Origin: Rhodeus uyekii | Lineage: Eukaryota > Chordata > Actinopteri > Cypriniformes > Acheilognathidae | Direction: 5' to 3' | Assembly (NCBI GenBank): GCA_037043235.1 | Contig: JAWRVZ010000212.1 | Coordinates: 682,001-746,000, forward strand | DNA: 64,000 bases | Shown: one piece after another, positions 11,773 through 22,856 of the stretch | How positions within the stretch are numbered: position 1 is the first letter of the stretch | Layout: every line of letters begins with the position of its first letter | Notes under the pieces: generated by a model | What the model was told of the DNA's origin: nothing | The model's input: only the letters and a program-made list of their open reading frames with translations | The model's database searches: none | Made by a program: the position numbers and the translations under genes

Positions 11773-14700
11773 TACGTGAACAATAGCGATCACAATTGGT
11801 TCATGTTATCACTTCTAAAAGTATCACTGTGGTGAATGATGCAGCCAAACAGAGTGAGGCTGAGAGAATGAATGAGTTAAGGGGTGATAAAGGGGTTGGA
11901 ACCGCGTGACTGTGTTATGAGAGGCTGTCATTAGGATATTTCCAGTAAAAATGTGCGGGACGATGCTGAGCGTTAGGACAAAATTGCGCATGGGTGAGGG
12001 GAAAAATTTGCTCGCACTCCGATACAATGCTCGTACACCGATTCGACCCTCCATGCTCGTACACAGATTTGCTCGTATACCAAGTCGCTCGTAAAACGAG
12101 GTACTACTGTATTTAAGTTAAATATTTATCAGTTTACTAATCACTGAATATGTGTTAAATTTTAGACTAAATTTATCAACAAAAATATACAACACATTTG
12201 ATGTTTTTGTATGGATATTTATTAAGCTATATGTCCGAAAGAAAAGGGGAGCTATTTAATGTAAGTGGAAGTATTATTTTACCTTCATAAAACATGTCAA
12301 TTTAAAAGTTGTACAAATATAATGTATTATATGGTATTTATAGGTTCATTCCAAGTGAAAGTGAACAATGGAGCGGTTTCTGAAATCTGTTTTCAAAGGT
12401 TGCGTCTCAATCAGCTCTTTAGGACATGAATCAGGATATGCTATACATTAATATGTGCATTGGTGAGTGATTTCCATCAATGATCTCACAGTCATGGATT
12501 AAGAGTTCTTGCCATGGATATTTAAAGCAATTTGTATAATATAAATACTTCAGTTGTTTATATAAAATGCATACATTTACAGACAGATCACTAGACATTT
12601 TACAGTCCATTTGACTCGGGTGTAAAATATGGAGTAAAGAGAAATTGGTTGCAATTTACATTTCATCACATATTTAAGCAGTAATATTGGCGAGTGGGGC
12701 AGGTGTGATTGATAATGAGTGTCACCTGCGGTCTCACTGAGGAGTGGAACCATAAAAGAGGGAGCGACGCCAGTGAAGACCGAGAGAGGACCAGACCTGG
12801 GGTCTCATTTATAATGCGTGTGCACGCACAAAACGGGGCTGGAAACGTACGTACGCCAGTTCCCACGCAAAGGTTGAGATCTATAAAAACAAACTTGACG
12901 GGAATATTTGTGTACCAGCACGCAAACTGTGACCCATGCGTACGAACATTTTGGAGAAGAAGCAGTTTTGGCAACAACCGATGGTGAGCTGAGGGATTGA
13001 CGGTAGATTAATGAAATTAAACACATTGTACTTGAAAAGTTGTGCATATTATGGAAACCTGTTTCCACCACAGTTGATAAAAAAAATTATTTAAGTTGAA
13101 TAATGACTTAGTATCTCGAAATAAAGAGAAACTTTCTCTAAATAATGACTTAACTTCTCGTGTTTCTCCGCATGGTCAAAACGTGTAAATGCGAGATCAC
13201 AGCAAACATGACATGTTCTGTAAAAACTGCTGTCTTAGTTAAAGTCAGAGTAATATATAAAATGCAATCTACAGCAATTATATCAATTATAAATTATCAG
13301 TATATTTTCCCCACTCTTCCATGCGCATAGGAAGGTATGGAAGTGGAACAGAAGCGGTTTACCATGATATCGAGGAGCCGGTGAAAACTGTTGCATCAAA
13401 AAAAAACTTGCACGATTTACAAAACTATCGGATTAACGCTGTATTTATTCGTTAAGTTTAAGTGTAACGTCTTCATAAAATGCATGGGTACATGTGTTAA
13501 TATTAATGCAAATTTCACGGATGCTCTTTGATGTGCAGGTTCATCATAAAGAGTCACTATAATACAATACAACACTATAATACAACAGTCTATAATTCCT
13601 CAGTTTAAATCCATGGATCACTGTGCTGAACCTGTTCATACACAAAAATACAAATGAATAAAATGCTATATACTATGGAATCCCCTCTTATATACTGATG
13701 ATTTATCATTCATGTTCTTTAATTATATTATTATCACAATAATATAATTAAAGAAATTAATATTAATTAAATTTTGGTGTCTGTGAAATTTCCATTGGTG
13801 CCATTTTTTACGTATATGAAGAACCTCTTGCTCCTTTATATTAATATGCACGGCAATTCATGAGCTGATTTGCATGGGCCATATATGGTTGAAAAGGGGC
13901 GGGAAAAGGGCAGGATGTCCTTATCAGTAATACTGTGATTTATAAATGGAAAACTGCGTGGAGGTGTGCGTGTGCACGGTTTTATAAGTCTCAATATTTG
14001 ATTCAATATTCAATAAATTGTTAATTTGTTGGAAGCTGTGATTGGTTCCCCTCCTCTCCTGATCCAGATATAATGACCGCCTCAAACACTCAAAGGGTGC
14101 CGCTACTGAACCATTGTGTGTTTGATTGATTACCCATCACCATTACTTGTATCTCATTTGTCTTCTCAAGAGTTTATCAGAGAGATTGTTAGTGTTTATT
14201 TTGTGATGTTTGATGCCATTTTGTTTGGTATATCTTTCCACCATGTCTTGTTGAAGGAGGTAGGCAAGTCACATTGTATTTTGTTGTCTTTATTTTGCTT
14301 TTAGGAAAAGTAGAGAATTTCAAATAGATCATTTATTTACTTTGGCCTTGTCTGCCCCTGAAGATTAATCCCTTTGTACAATAAACTTATCACGATTTCA
14401 CATCTCTCTGGTATTGAGACTCTCGTCCTTTTTTCCTGTTACGGCTGACCCCTAGTGGTCGTAACAGCAGTCACATGTGACGCAAAAAAGCCACTCTCCC
14501 TGAATCTCTTGCTCCACATTATAAGAACAGCACTTAACAAGGAAATAGTTTTTAATATCGAGAGAGAGTGAAGCTAAGATTTTAATTGAACGCTTTTATT
14601 GCTTTGCTGAAGCTGGTAAACGACTGAGATGATTTGTTTGCGTTTGTCAACCTGAAACTCACCAAGTAACCAGTTGAGTTTGTTCAACTCGCTTGCGTTT

Positions 14701-15870
14701 GTGCAACGGCCCTCAGGGGACGTGCGGCTTCTTCCAGATTTGGATCCGAGATGATTTTCAAAAATATATTTTGTAAAAACTCCAGTCATTTATTTAGCAG
14801 AGTTCTTTCCTCTATCCCGGTCAACGTTTTCCATCTTTTAAAAAAAAAAAAAAAACTTTCCTGGGCCCTAGAATATTTATTTATGGATATGTGAACATAC
14901 AACATATCAAAAGAAGTCAGCTTTTAGACCAACAAACAAATACGTTTTACTCTCGCTTCCTGCATTCATTTTTGTGAACACTTAATGCTCGTCCTGGGTT
15001 CACATTTCATTCAGTAACATTAGATTACTGATTAATTAGAACATTACATTTCCACATCGCAAGGCTTGTATGTGGGAGTGGAACACAGAAACTAAAGTAC
15101 ACCCGGGGCTTAAGGATGAAGGACCTGATGAGCTGGATCAGGTGCATTTCACTGCTACAGTTTGGATGTTTAGTGTTCAGCAAAAGAAAAGGTGTTAGAA
15201 GAATATGATTGTGAGAAAATGCCACGATTTTTTTAAAATTAATACTTTAACGGATCCAGCAATGAATATAGAGTAATGATGTGTAATAATTGAATATAGT
15301 GTAATGACAGTGTTTTCACAGACCTTTCATATTTACAGATATCGTTTCATAAAGTGAACACAAATGTTTCAAGTCGACACAGCTATTCATTCATGTGGTG
15401 TTTGCTTTGTAAATGTACTTACTGTTAGGAGGATCAGATTCTGGACTGCTCAAATCTGCTAATGAGAGAGAGAGTAATGATAATTATCTATAACAGAAAA
15501 ATGAATGAAATGTGAAAAATGAATAAATCTGCTACTACCAGAAAGGAATCACAGAGTAATAGAGGAAAACACCATCAGCAACACAGAAAAACACCAATAA
15601 ATATCCAACAGCACAAAAACGAGCAGCGTATTGCCCATAATAATTACTTAAAGTGAATCAGTTATTTCGAGAAAGATGTAGTAAAAAGTAAAAAAGGTAA
15701 AGCAGCAGTTCTTATCCGTGAGTTATGAGTTTTTTCTTGCTTAATACAACTTTAAACATAGTGCAGTGAAATATAATTTAATAAACCATTGCTTGTGTTG
15801 GCCAACACTTCATAAATTATAGAGTAAACAGTGTTGCAAATGTTTGGTTCTTACCTGAACGTGATGCCAT
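2668..15870 (-). CDS. GIMAP8-like GTPase with four AIG1-type domains
   Basis: Seven exons join in consistent phase 1: 15855-15870 (start, MASRS), 15423-15458, 10570-11274 (domain 1), 8870-8902 (linker), 8078-8710 (domain 2), 6192-7711 (domain 3 plus coiled coil) and 2668-4448 (domain 4 plus long coiled coil, stop). The product would be about 1,574 aa once one missing base in the 6192-7711 exon is allowed for. GIMAP/AIG1 proteins are septin-related GTPases that act mainly at membranes of immune cells. The AIG1 hallmark PGPHV(F/I) box is present in domains 1, 3 and 4, and as PGVHVF in domain 2. Only domains 3 and 4 keep the P-loop, DTPGLFD and TKGD/TRAD motifs. The C-terminus is CLVM. Mammalian GIMAP8 has three AIG1 domains, so four is unusual. 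Alternatively domains 3 and 4 could belong to separate transcripts, but the matching phases favour one gene. Confidence 0.75.
5356..5513 (-). mobile_element. tRNA-derived SINE, copy 1
   Basis: On the minus strand a tRNA-like head (AGTAGAGAGTGGCGCTTGCAAC, then GGGTTTGATTCCC resembling a B box) is followed by a body and a tail containing AAGTCGCTTTGGATAAAAG. The same unit occurs at 7803-7948, 28845-28985, 36789-36920 and, as head only, 43873-43938. Confidence 0.7.
5663..6149 (-). mobile_element. Probable solo LTR (487 bp)
   Basis: Read on the minus strand, the element begins TGTCAGGGTTCTG and ends AACCCTGACA, so it has TG...CA ends in a short inverted repeat. Inside are a TATTTAA box and AATAAA motifs in the expected order for U3-R. 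No internal retroelement coding sequence flanks it, so it is probably a solo LTR. The flanks GAACAG and GAATAG could be a diverged 6-bp target duplication. A related LTR start is seen at 56343. Confidence 0.6.
6192..7711 (-). CDS. GIMAP exon: AIG1 domain 3 and coiled coil, with a 1-nt frameshift
   Basis: The exon reads DSRERADDLRIVLLGKTGVGKSS at its start. G1 is GKTGVGKSSTGN, G3 is IDTPGLFD, the AIG1 box is PGPHVFLLL, and G4 is FTKGDKL. The GTPase part is followed by a charged Glu/Lys/Arg coiled coil. Near 6716-6720 the frame KQVEE runs into TGA, while the continuing coiled coil (MMMMLEKERQ) is one base out of register. The exon length (1,520 nt) is one base short of keeping the phase-1 pattern of all other exons, which independently points to a 1-nt deletion. 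It ends LTNS|GTAAGT. It may be a true lesion or a base-calling error. Confidence 0.8.
7803..7948 (-). mobile_element. tRNA-derived SINE, copy 2
   Basis: This copy has the same tRNA-like head and the AATGCATGAATGTGAATG tail on the minus strand. It sits in the intron before the domain-3 exon. The head is slightly rearranged, with a duplicated TTGCAA word near 7918-7931. Confidence 0.65.
8078..8710 (-). CDS. GIMAP exon: degenerate AIG1 domain 2
   Basis: The exon starts after TTTCAG with MNTSGKAKLNIVLCG and ends FQSQG|GTAATG. The fold signature is recognisable: LNIVLCG as beta-1, the PGVHVFILVI box and FNNEDKAEID. The P-loop position reads GFNTTFKNSVSEM, with no GKS/T, and the DTPG position reads ELPALSQL. 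This looks like a pseudo-GTPase domain unable to bind nucleotide in the normal way. The reading frame is intact, so loss of the P-loop is probably ancient and tolerated rather than recent decay. Confidence 0.8.
8870..8902 (-). CDS. GIMAP short linker exon
   Basis: This 33-nt phase-1 exon (GEQIPESVPQN) lies between TGTACAG and GTAAGT. It corresponds in length, phase and character to the 36-nt exon at 15423-15458 (ADLSSPESDPPN). Each precedes an AIG1 exon, which suggests the unit 'short linker plus AIG1 exon' was duplicated together. Confidence 0.6.
8903..10569. other. Intron with decayed retroelement-like sequence
   Basis: About 9080-9300 holds LTR-like sequence (GTGTATTTAGG as a TATA-type box, later AATAAA). 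About 9440-10380 has coding-like but interrupted sequence with words common in fish retroelement remnants, including the TCTATCGGTAATGGAGGTTAC block near 10350. No domain can be named. The 147-codon open frame at 9462-9905 has no recognisable motif and I do not call it a gene. Confidence 0.35.
10570..11274 (-). CDS. GIMAP exon: degenerate AIG1 domain 1
   Basis: The exon reads MSDLRIVLLGKNVSENSRV, then GNTILG, which is the AIG1 region just after the P-loop. The P-loop Lys-Ser is absent (GKNVSENSRVGN). The G3 position reads INTSHLL instead of DTPG. The AIG1 box is LSAPGPHVIFLVL and a later FSDEDMRRV helix follows. The C-terminal part is acidic (EDKEEEDSDLNEDG). It ends DAG in phase 1 before GTTTGT, which is a weak donor. 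This is a nucleotide-binding-dead-looking domain with a fully open frame. Confidence 0.75.
11524..12109. mobile_element. pogo/Tigger-like MITE
   Basis: The terminal inverted repeats are CAGTAATACCTCGGTTTAC and, inverted, CAGTAGTACCTCGTTTTAC (17 of 19 identical), flanked by TA on each side. CAGT-type ends with a TA target are the pogo/Tigger hallmark. The 586-bp interior contains a (TA)n tract and no transposase, so it is non-autonomous. Confidence 0.75.
11728..11769. repeat. (TA)n microsatellite
   Basis: This is an uninterrupted AT dinucleotide run inside the pogo-like element. Confidence 0.9.
12797..13993. mobile_element. Harbinger-like non-autonomous element (tentative)
   Basis: The left end reads GTCTCATTTATAATGCGTG with TGCACGCACAAAA following. 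The right end, inverted, reads GAGACTTATAAAACCGTG with CACACGCACACC following. These form imperfect terminal inverted repeats of about 30 bp. The GCGTGTGCACGCAC core recalls PIF/Harbinger MITEs of fish. I could not define the target duplication and no transposase frame is present. Confidence 0.4.
15423..15458 (-). CDS. GIMAP second coding exon
   Basis: This 36-nt phase-1 exon encodes ADLSSPESDPPN. On the minus strand it lies between ATTAG and GTAAGT. It links the MASRS start exon to AIG1 domain 1. Confidence 0.6.
15855..15870 (-). CDS. GIMAP first coding exon
   Basis: The exon encodes MASRS and ends in the donor CAG|GTAAGA. The start was chosen because its twin at 67-82 has the same ATG, phase and donor, and because the phase joins the next exon in frame. 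The upstream 5' flank is shared with that paralogue. Confidence 0.6.
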
Positions 15871-16501
15871 TTCAAAACCAACAGCTTGAAATCAAAATTG
15901 AAAGAAAAATGCAGAAAGCAGAGACTTGTTTAGTGCCGCCCAGATGAAGAACACAGATCTCTGGAGCAACAGCAAACACACCACAACAAACCATCCGTTC
16001 ATCTCGTTCAGTCACTCATCGATTACTCTGCTTCTGCAAGTAGTTCAAATATTGAGTCATAACCGAACCATTCTAACTAATAAACAAAACAAGGAATCAC
16101 TTCAGATTTTGAAACTTTGTGTGAACCGAACAGACTCAAATTCCACGATCAATTTCTATTCATAAGCTTGAGATTTGATTGCAACATCAATTCATATGGA
16201 TATATATCAGCTACAGAACATGTTAAAATAATCTCTCAATTAATGCTGTACATTATTGCAGCTGGTGCACTATAATCTTAAAGGTTAAAATTAACAATTT
16301 GTATTTGCATATGATTACATATAATCAGAGTTGGGAGTAATTGTAACATGTCAGTCGTGTCTTTCGTTCACTTCCTGCAGATAATTCACGCAATAACATT
16401 TCAATCAGTTGCAGGAGGTCGATGAGAGATAAATCATTAATGTGTTGATTTAAAGACAGAACTTTAATTTCACAGTAAAATTGTGAAATTGTTGTACTTA
16501 C

Positions 16502-16598
16502 AACCCATTCTTGTCTTCAGCTGTTCCCTCATTTCCTCTGTGGATATATTCTCCCCGATCTGTTCAGCTCTTTGTCCATTATTGTTTGTGTTGGACAT
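16502..16598 (-). CDS. Candidate alternative first exon of the GIMAP gene
   Basis: On the minus strand an ATG opens a 32-codon frame (MSNTNNNGQRAEQ, later EEMREQLKTRMG) that ends in a strong donor GTT|GTAAGTAC in phase 1. That is the phase needed to splice to 15423-15458. It lies 630 bp upstream of the MASRS exon. I do not recognise the peptide. It may instead be repeat-derived, since LTR-like sequence lies immediately upstream. Confidence 0.3.
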
Positions 16599-17409
16599 GT
16601 ACGTTACTCCTGAGTTTGTTTTTTGTAGTTTATTTAGAATATATTTTAAATAGGTAACAAAAGAGCACACTTGTGCAAAACAGGAGATGTAAGAATCCAA
16701 CAGGATGTAGAGAGGAACACAGCAACAACACGACTTCAGAGGAAAACATGAGGGCTTAAATACACACGGAATGATGGGACACAGGTGACGAGACTAACGG
16801 GGGAAGTGACTGACGCGACAGCTGAGGGAAATGACACAGCTAAGCACACGGAGAGAAAAAGGAAGAAGGTGGATCTTCTGTCCGCTAACATTAACCTTCA
16901 CAGAAACTATAAGTTAATGTTCCAGCACAGCCGCGAGAGAGAAGATTTGGATTCAAATCAGAATGTAAAAGCACCAGTTTAAGCGAGTTTGTCATTGTGC
17001 TGTTTGGTGTTGTGTTTTTCATTAAGAATAATAAGTCTAGAGTCCTGAATGCATTCTCAATAAAACTGAGACGGAAAACAGGAAGAATGTTGTGCGTCAA
17101 CAATCCAGTTGGACTACTATACAAAACCCACAAATCACATTTACTGATGTAACACTAATTTATAAACATGGTGTTGTGGTTACATATCCAATAATATATT
17201 ATCCAATTTTTAAAAATATTATCAATGTAGACATGGATTAAAATACAGGGGAAATTACAGAATTTTAAGAATTTGTATTTATACTAAATGTTGACAAACT
17301 AAATAACATGCAGCAATTTTAGAGTCTTCCAAAGAAACCATTGATAATGTGTGTGTGTGTGTATATACAGTATATATGTGTGTGTGTCTATATATACAGT
17401 ATATATGTG

Positions 17410-17441
<32 letters not shown>

Positions 17442-19180
17442 AATTTACATATATGTGTGTGTATATATATATATGTGTGTGTGTGTGTATGTGTATATAG
17501 TGTGTGTGTGTGTGTGTATTAGGACAAGGACTGGAGGGACACAAACTCATCTGGGTAAAAAAAAAGAAAAGGTTTCAAACCAAAAGGATAAAGCAATAAA
17601 AGAGTCGTAAAGCACACACTTTTACGTTTAACACAGTTTTATCAGTTTTGGAGGGATTTATGGTAAATTTTATTACTTATTTGCCTCAAATGAATCTTTC
17701 TAGTGTGTGTGTGTGTGTATTTTTATATAAAATGTGAACAGTTTATGTAACTCTCAGTTTTGAAAGAAGATATGCATCTTTCAGTTTTATTGATGAGATC
17801 ATTCATTCAGAAGCAGAAGTGTCAGATTTCAGAGGAAAACACTCGGCATTCCCCTCTATCTCCACTAGATGAGTGCAGAGCATCACTCACTCGCTCTTTT
17901 CCTGCTGCAGGACTCAAAATCACTGTCATGACCTTACAAACAATCCCTGAGCAACAGAAATACTTGGAAATAAACTGATATTATCATTAATCTCTTTACT
18001 CTGTCGGGAATCAACGTTAAATGTTTATTGACTGACAATGAAAAACAGCTGTTTGTTGTTGCTGTCATTATTTCAGTGCAGTTTATTTTCCTCTTTCCCC
18101 CGTTTTTCACATTTGTCTCTCCAGCATGTTTTTGGTCATGTGACTTGCATTCACTCAATAATAAGATACAGTTTTGACTCATTTAAAATGCTAGTTACTT
18201 TTTTTTCATTATGTCTTTCATAAATACGTTTTTGATTATTTATAACGGTTTATTACTGAAATAATAAGTTGTCCTTATCCTCTGAATATTAATTTATCAC
18301 TTTCTTCATATTTCCACCAGGATCAACAAAATTATAATAATTTAATGCATTTTGTCCCTTATTTTCACATTTATCATTTCTAATATAGATTATGATGTTC
18401 ATCTTAAGATTTTACTCAAATAAATGAGGATATACTTTCATTTACATTATTATTATTAACTTAAACTAAATAATTTTTAGTCATTAAAGTAAAGCTAGAA
18501 TAAAAAATAAAAATGAGACAAAAATTTTTGAAAAATTGGAAATGTTAAGTTGGCAAAAAACAGAAAGTGCAATAAATAAAAAAAGTGTAAATAATAATAT
18601 TATTATTAAAAATAAAGTATATATAAATATTTCAATAATAATAATAATAAAGCACATAAAGACACTAAAACTGAAAATATAAAAGCTAAGTATACATATT
18701 ATAAAATATGAATAAATGCTTTAATAGTAAATAAATAATCCTAAAATACCACTGATTATTGGTGTTCATTTACATAAAGTTATGTTACAAATATTGCATT
18801 GTCAGTTAATATTTTGAGGCTGTTTATAGCTATTATTCTGCATGCAAAGAACACATTCATGTTTTACTTTATAAAATATAATCCTGCAAGTGTTTAGAGC
18901 ATAAACAGCGTGATATCCTCTTTCCGTCGCGGTCTGAAGAGATGTTGCTCAAGTCTTGATCAGAAGAACCGTATATAAGTGCACTTGACGTGTTTATAGA
19001 GAATAATGAGCGGCTGCTGTGGAGATTCAGTGCTGTGAATCCTGTGAACATCTGGAGGGTGGAGCGGTGAATCTTCTTCATCTGGAGGGTGGAGGAGTGA
19101 ACCCTCTTCTCTCATCAGCACCGACAGCAGGAGCAGCTCTTCATCTTCATGACGTTTGTCCCCGTCTCGCTGATCTGCGG
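16599..19180. other. Intergenic DNA with LTR-like fragment and microsatellites
   Basis: About 16600-16880 read on the minus strand resembles an LTR (GTATTTAAG box near 16752). A composite TG/TA microsatellite lies at 17348-17520. About 17500-18870 is AT-rich with no recognised signal. About 18870-19180 is the 3' flank and 3' UTR of the guca1-type gene on the minus strand, including a short tandem word (CATCTGGAGGGTGGAG) at about 19048-19096. Confidence 0.4.
17348..17520. repeat. Composite (TG)n/(TA)n microsatellite
   Basis: Alternating GTGTGT and TATATA blocks cover the segment. Open frames through it are low-complexity artefacts. Confidence 0.9.
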
Positions 19181-21032
19181 TCAGTGCACCTGCGGCTCAG
19201 TGTGGATCTCACTGTAGATCTTCTTGACGATATGAGACAGATCTAAAGTCTGAGTCAACAACTTCAGCAGATACTCGTCCGCCTGGATTCCCTCCATGAA
19301 CTCGTCCAGAGACAAAACACCTGAACACAGTTACACACAAACATTTCATCAACGGACAGGGAGAGAAACTGACGCGGATGAGTGGATGGATGGATGGAGA
19401 GACAGATACCGTCTCCGTTCAGATCGATCTTGTCGAACACCATGTTTGTAAACTCCTCGGCTGAAATCTCCTGCTCGGTGCCGTTAATCGCTCGAATGGC
19501 CTGAAACACAAACACAGATGAACGTTATTCGTGTGAACGTGACGCGAGGATCCTCTTACACACGATGTGCAGCTGCACGCAACAGATGGAGGGTGTTAAC
19601 GGTTAATCTGTGTGAGAGTGTGTGTGAGTGAATGAGTGTGTGTGTGTGTGTGTGTGTAGGCGCTGAAGAGAAACACGGCACCTTGAAGATCAGCAGCAGC
19701 TCGTCTCGGTCGATGCATCCGCTGCCGTCCATGTCGTAGAGTTTGAAGTACCAGCGCAGCTTCTGCTGAACGCCGCCCTTCAGAACCAAACTCAGAGCAG
19801 CGACGTACTCCATGAAATCTATACAGCCGTCCTGAACACACACACACACACACACACCCACGTTAAAGTAGGAGATGTGTGAGGTGATTGAGGGGAGGGA
19901 AAAATCTTCACTACTTTGAAACACCTGCAGATCGTCAGGTACTCGTCGTCGGACGGTAAGAGTCGACTTTGCGACACGATAGCAAACGCGTGAACCGAAT
20001 GCTCAAAAAGTACGTCTGCTAATATATGCCTCGTATTGATTAGCTGAATGTGCTGCTCCTGTGTTAATTAGCACAATTATCTGAAGGTGCTCCTCCCAAA
20101 CTTTGTTAATAATGCATCATGAATATTTAAGTTCCTGAGAGATTTTGTTTTGACGCTGTTCCAAAAATATCCACCAGGTGACGCTCCTGTAACAAATGAA
20201 TGAATTCCTGTCCAAATATCACTTCTATCACAAAATGGTTATGAAACATGGAGTCTTGAGACTGAGACCTTTCCGACGATATGTGACAAGATCACAAAAT
20301 GTTTTGATTAGTTAAAATAAATGTTGTCGTATAAAACCTGAATCCGCCCACTAGGGGGAGGAGCTAGCAAAAAGAATTTAAAGTACCATTTCCATGTTAA
20401 CGCAACGTCCAATTTCAAAATGGTTTTTACAAGATGAATTTTGAGTTCTTAAGTGAATGATTCCTAATTTATGATGATTAAAAAATATGTGATATGCGAT
20501 TTATTTAAAAAAAGATAGCGGCAAGCAGCTTTAAAGCAGGATGGATTCTGACTGGCTGTTTTTATCGTTTGTTAGAGTCACAGCATGTACTTTCCAATTC
20601 TCATAGAGGTAAAACGATTATTAAACAACAGAATCTGCGGATGCCCCGCCCCTTCACATACTAAACTCCGCCTCTTATGCAACTAGTAGTGGTTATTAAT
20701 ATACCAATGCACGATTACATATATGACATATATATAGAGAATAAGACGCATTATTTCTGCGGGTTCAGAGGTGAAGCATTGAGGGCAAGCCTGTGCTTTC
20801 CAGCTCAGCGGCTCTGATGGGATCCAGCGGGATCTTTGACCTGTGCTGATGTTTATCCCATTTTACTAGATTAACGCATATTTATCTCCTTACCCACAAT
20901 CCTCGGATGAACCGAAGCAGGAGGCACTAATTCAACACTCACACTCAACACTAATTATAGTATTAATATATAACTGCTGTTTTAAACGAATGTAAAAAAC
21001 AGAGTTAAGTTATAAATATAAACATCAAAATC

Positions 21033-21079
<47 letters not shown>

Positions 21080-21674
21080 CATCCATCGAACCACCCAATC
21101 ATCCAGCTATACAACCATTCAACCATCCATCCATGTATCTATCCATTCATCTATAGACCTATCCATCCATCCATCCATCCATTAAACCACCCATTCATCG
21201 ATCCATCCATTCATTTATCCATCCATCCATCCATTGAACCATCCATCAATCCATCCATCCATCTATCTGCCCATCTATCCATGGAGAAAATAACAGGATG
21301 GATGAGAGTAATAAAGATTGGATGGATGAATGATTTTCTTCACATAACCAGGTACAAAGTAATAATGTAAACTAAAAACAAAAACTTTAAATACCCGACT
21401 TCATGACTTTTAAACATTAACGACTTTCAGAAATAACATCCTGACGCGTGTTTATAATAAAGAGGTATAAACTCACGTCGTTCATGTCGAAGGTGTTGAA
21501 CATGGTGGTCACGTATTCGTTTGAGGACTCGGACAGATTCTTCAGCCCGAAGAACTTCTTGAACTCGTAGAAGGTGAGCTGACCGGACGGACACTCGGTC
21601 ATGAACTTCCGGTACCACTGGTGGGACTCGCACGCGCTCAGCTCCTCCAGAGTCGTACCGGGCGCGTTCCCCAT
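19181..21674 (-). CDS. Guanylyl cyclase-activating protein (GCAP, guca1 family)
   Basis: Four exons join without phase conflict: 21477-21674, 19682-19831, 19410-19500 and 19181-19320, giving 192 aa, the normal GCAP length. GCAPs are neuronal calcium-sensor proteins that activate photoreceptor membrane guanylyl cyclase at low calcium. The protein starts MGNAPGTTLEELS, and Gly2 fits N-myristoylation. EF1 is degenerate (ECPSGQLTFYEF), as in the family. EF2 (DMNDDGCIDFME), EF3 (DMDGSGCIDRDE) and EF4 (DLNGDGVLSLDE) look able to bind calcium. FMEYVAALSLVLKG and KLRWYFKLYD are strongly GCAP1-like. The C-terminus is PQVH. The exact teleost paralogue (guca1a, guca1d or another) is not settled from memory, so no symbol is given. 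Confidence 0.9.
19832..21476. other. Intron 1 of the guca1-type gene with ATCT/ATCC arrays
   Basis: About 19930-20700 shows no signal beyond ordinary interspersed sequence. An ATCT array and degenerate ATCC-type repeats lie at 21031-21290. Confidence 0.5.
21031..21290. repeat. (ATCT)n and degenerate (ATCC)n tetranucleotide array
   Basis: A pure ATCT run is followed by interrupted CCAT/ATCC units. It is related in unit to the larger array at 23923-24690. Confidence 0.9.
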
Positions 21675-22007
21675 GATGCAGAACCGGAGGAGTCCGGGAG
21701 ACACCGACACACACACTCACACACGCTCTCCCTCTCTTTCACACACACTCACTGAAACACGAGCTCAGCGCGCGGGACACTCAGCGAGAATCGACCAATC
21801 CCAGCGCGACTGGCCCGGGATCACCGCTGACGTCACTCTCCGGGGTGATGTTTACAATCAATTAGCTCGAATTAACAGTCACCTGCTCACATCCATCCAT
21901 CCATCCATCAATCAGTCTATCTGTCAATAAATAAATAAATCTATCCATCGTGAAAGTAATTTTAATTCTTGTTATGTTTTGTTTCCTGAATGTGTGTGAC
22001 ATTAGTA

Positions 22008-22856
22008 CAGCAGAATCTGGTTATGTTGACAGCCTCGGCGGTTGCAAAAAAGCGTTGAGATAACCGATGATCGAGATAACCAACAGCCAATATGGCGATT
22101 TGTTTGATGAAGCGATCGGCATGCTATAAAAATGTACACACACTGTATATGTTTGCTAACAACAAAAGGCATATGTGCAGCAACTAACAGCAGAGATTTA
22201 CCAGAATACAATAAAAAAAAACTTCAATTCTCCATACAAACCTTTAATTATATTCTCCAACATTGCAAACACAATGATTGCTCATAGCTTAAACACAGTC
22301 ACACACACATAAACACATTCGCTCATAACACAGTCATTTCGCTCTGACACAGTTCTGATAGTATTGCACACGTGGTTAATATGGTTTCTTTAAAGTCTAA
22401 AATGCTTTGTTGCTTTTTGCCTTTAACGGTCTGCTTGAAAACTATCAGTAACAACGTCTTTGTCGATGTAATCTGGGAATTCCTGGACAGTGATGCTAAC
22501 TCCTGCCATAGCATCTGAAACGCTTGATTTTTCCGCCACTTCCGCGAGTTCTTCTGCGGCTGCGAGGCACTGAGAGTCACTGACAGAGCGACCATACGGA
22601 CCGCGATCCACGTGCAACGCAAACTCAGCGCATGCGCACTGAACACGGTACCCTCATGAGTCACGGGATAACCACGTGAAGTGGCGAATTTGTCCCTCTT
22701 TTGTGCTCGAGATACTAGTGTTCAGCGACATTAAAGAATCAACATAACCCACAAGAAAATGCTAAGACAAATAGGGAGTTTGGCGGTTCCACTTCAAAAA
22801 CGTCAACATAATAGGATTGGCGAGTTAACCGAGCTCGAGATAACTGAACTCCACTA
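22008..22856. mobile_element. Diverged pogo/Tigger-like element
   Basis: The left end is CAGCAGAATCTGGTTATGTT and the inverted right end is TAGTGGAGTTCAGTTATCTC, similar at about two-thirds of positions. TA lies on both sides. The interior has GTTGAGATAACC/GAGATAACTG words typical of Tigger ends. A broken minus-strand coding remnant lies at about 22323-22664. Its two overlapping frames (for example SVSDAMAGVSITVQEFP) suggest a frameshifted transposase tail, but I cannot name a domain. Confidence 0.55.

Larger units (their letters stand above)
11275..15422. other. Large intron filled with DNA-transposon remnants
   Basis: The intron holds a pogo-like MITE (11524-12109), AT-rich unique DNA, a Harbinger-like non-autonomous element (12797-13993) apparently nested in another repeat (about 12690-14470, with AATAAA near 14380), and AT-rich sequence to 15422. 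A short palindrome lies at about 14438-14466. No host exon is seen. Confidence 0.5.
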
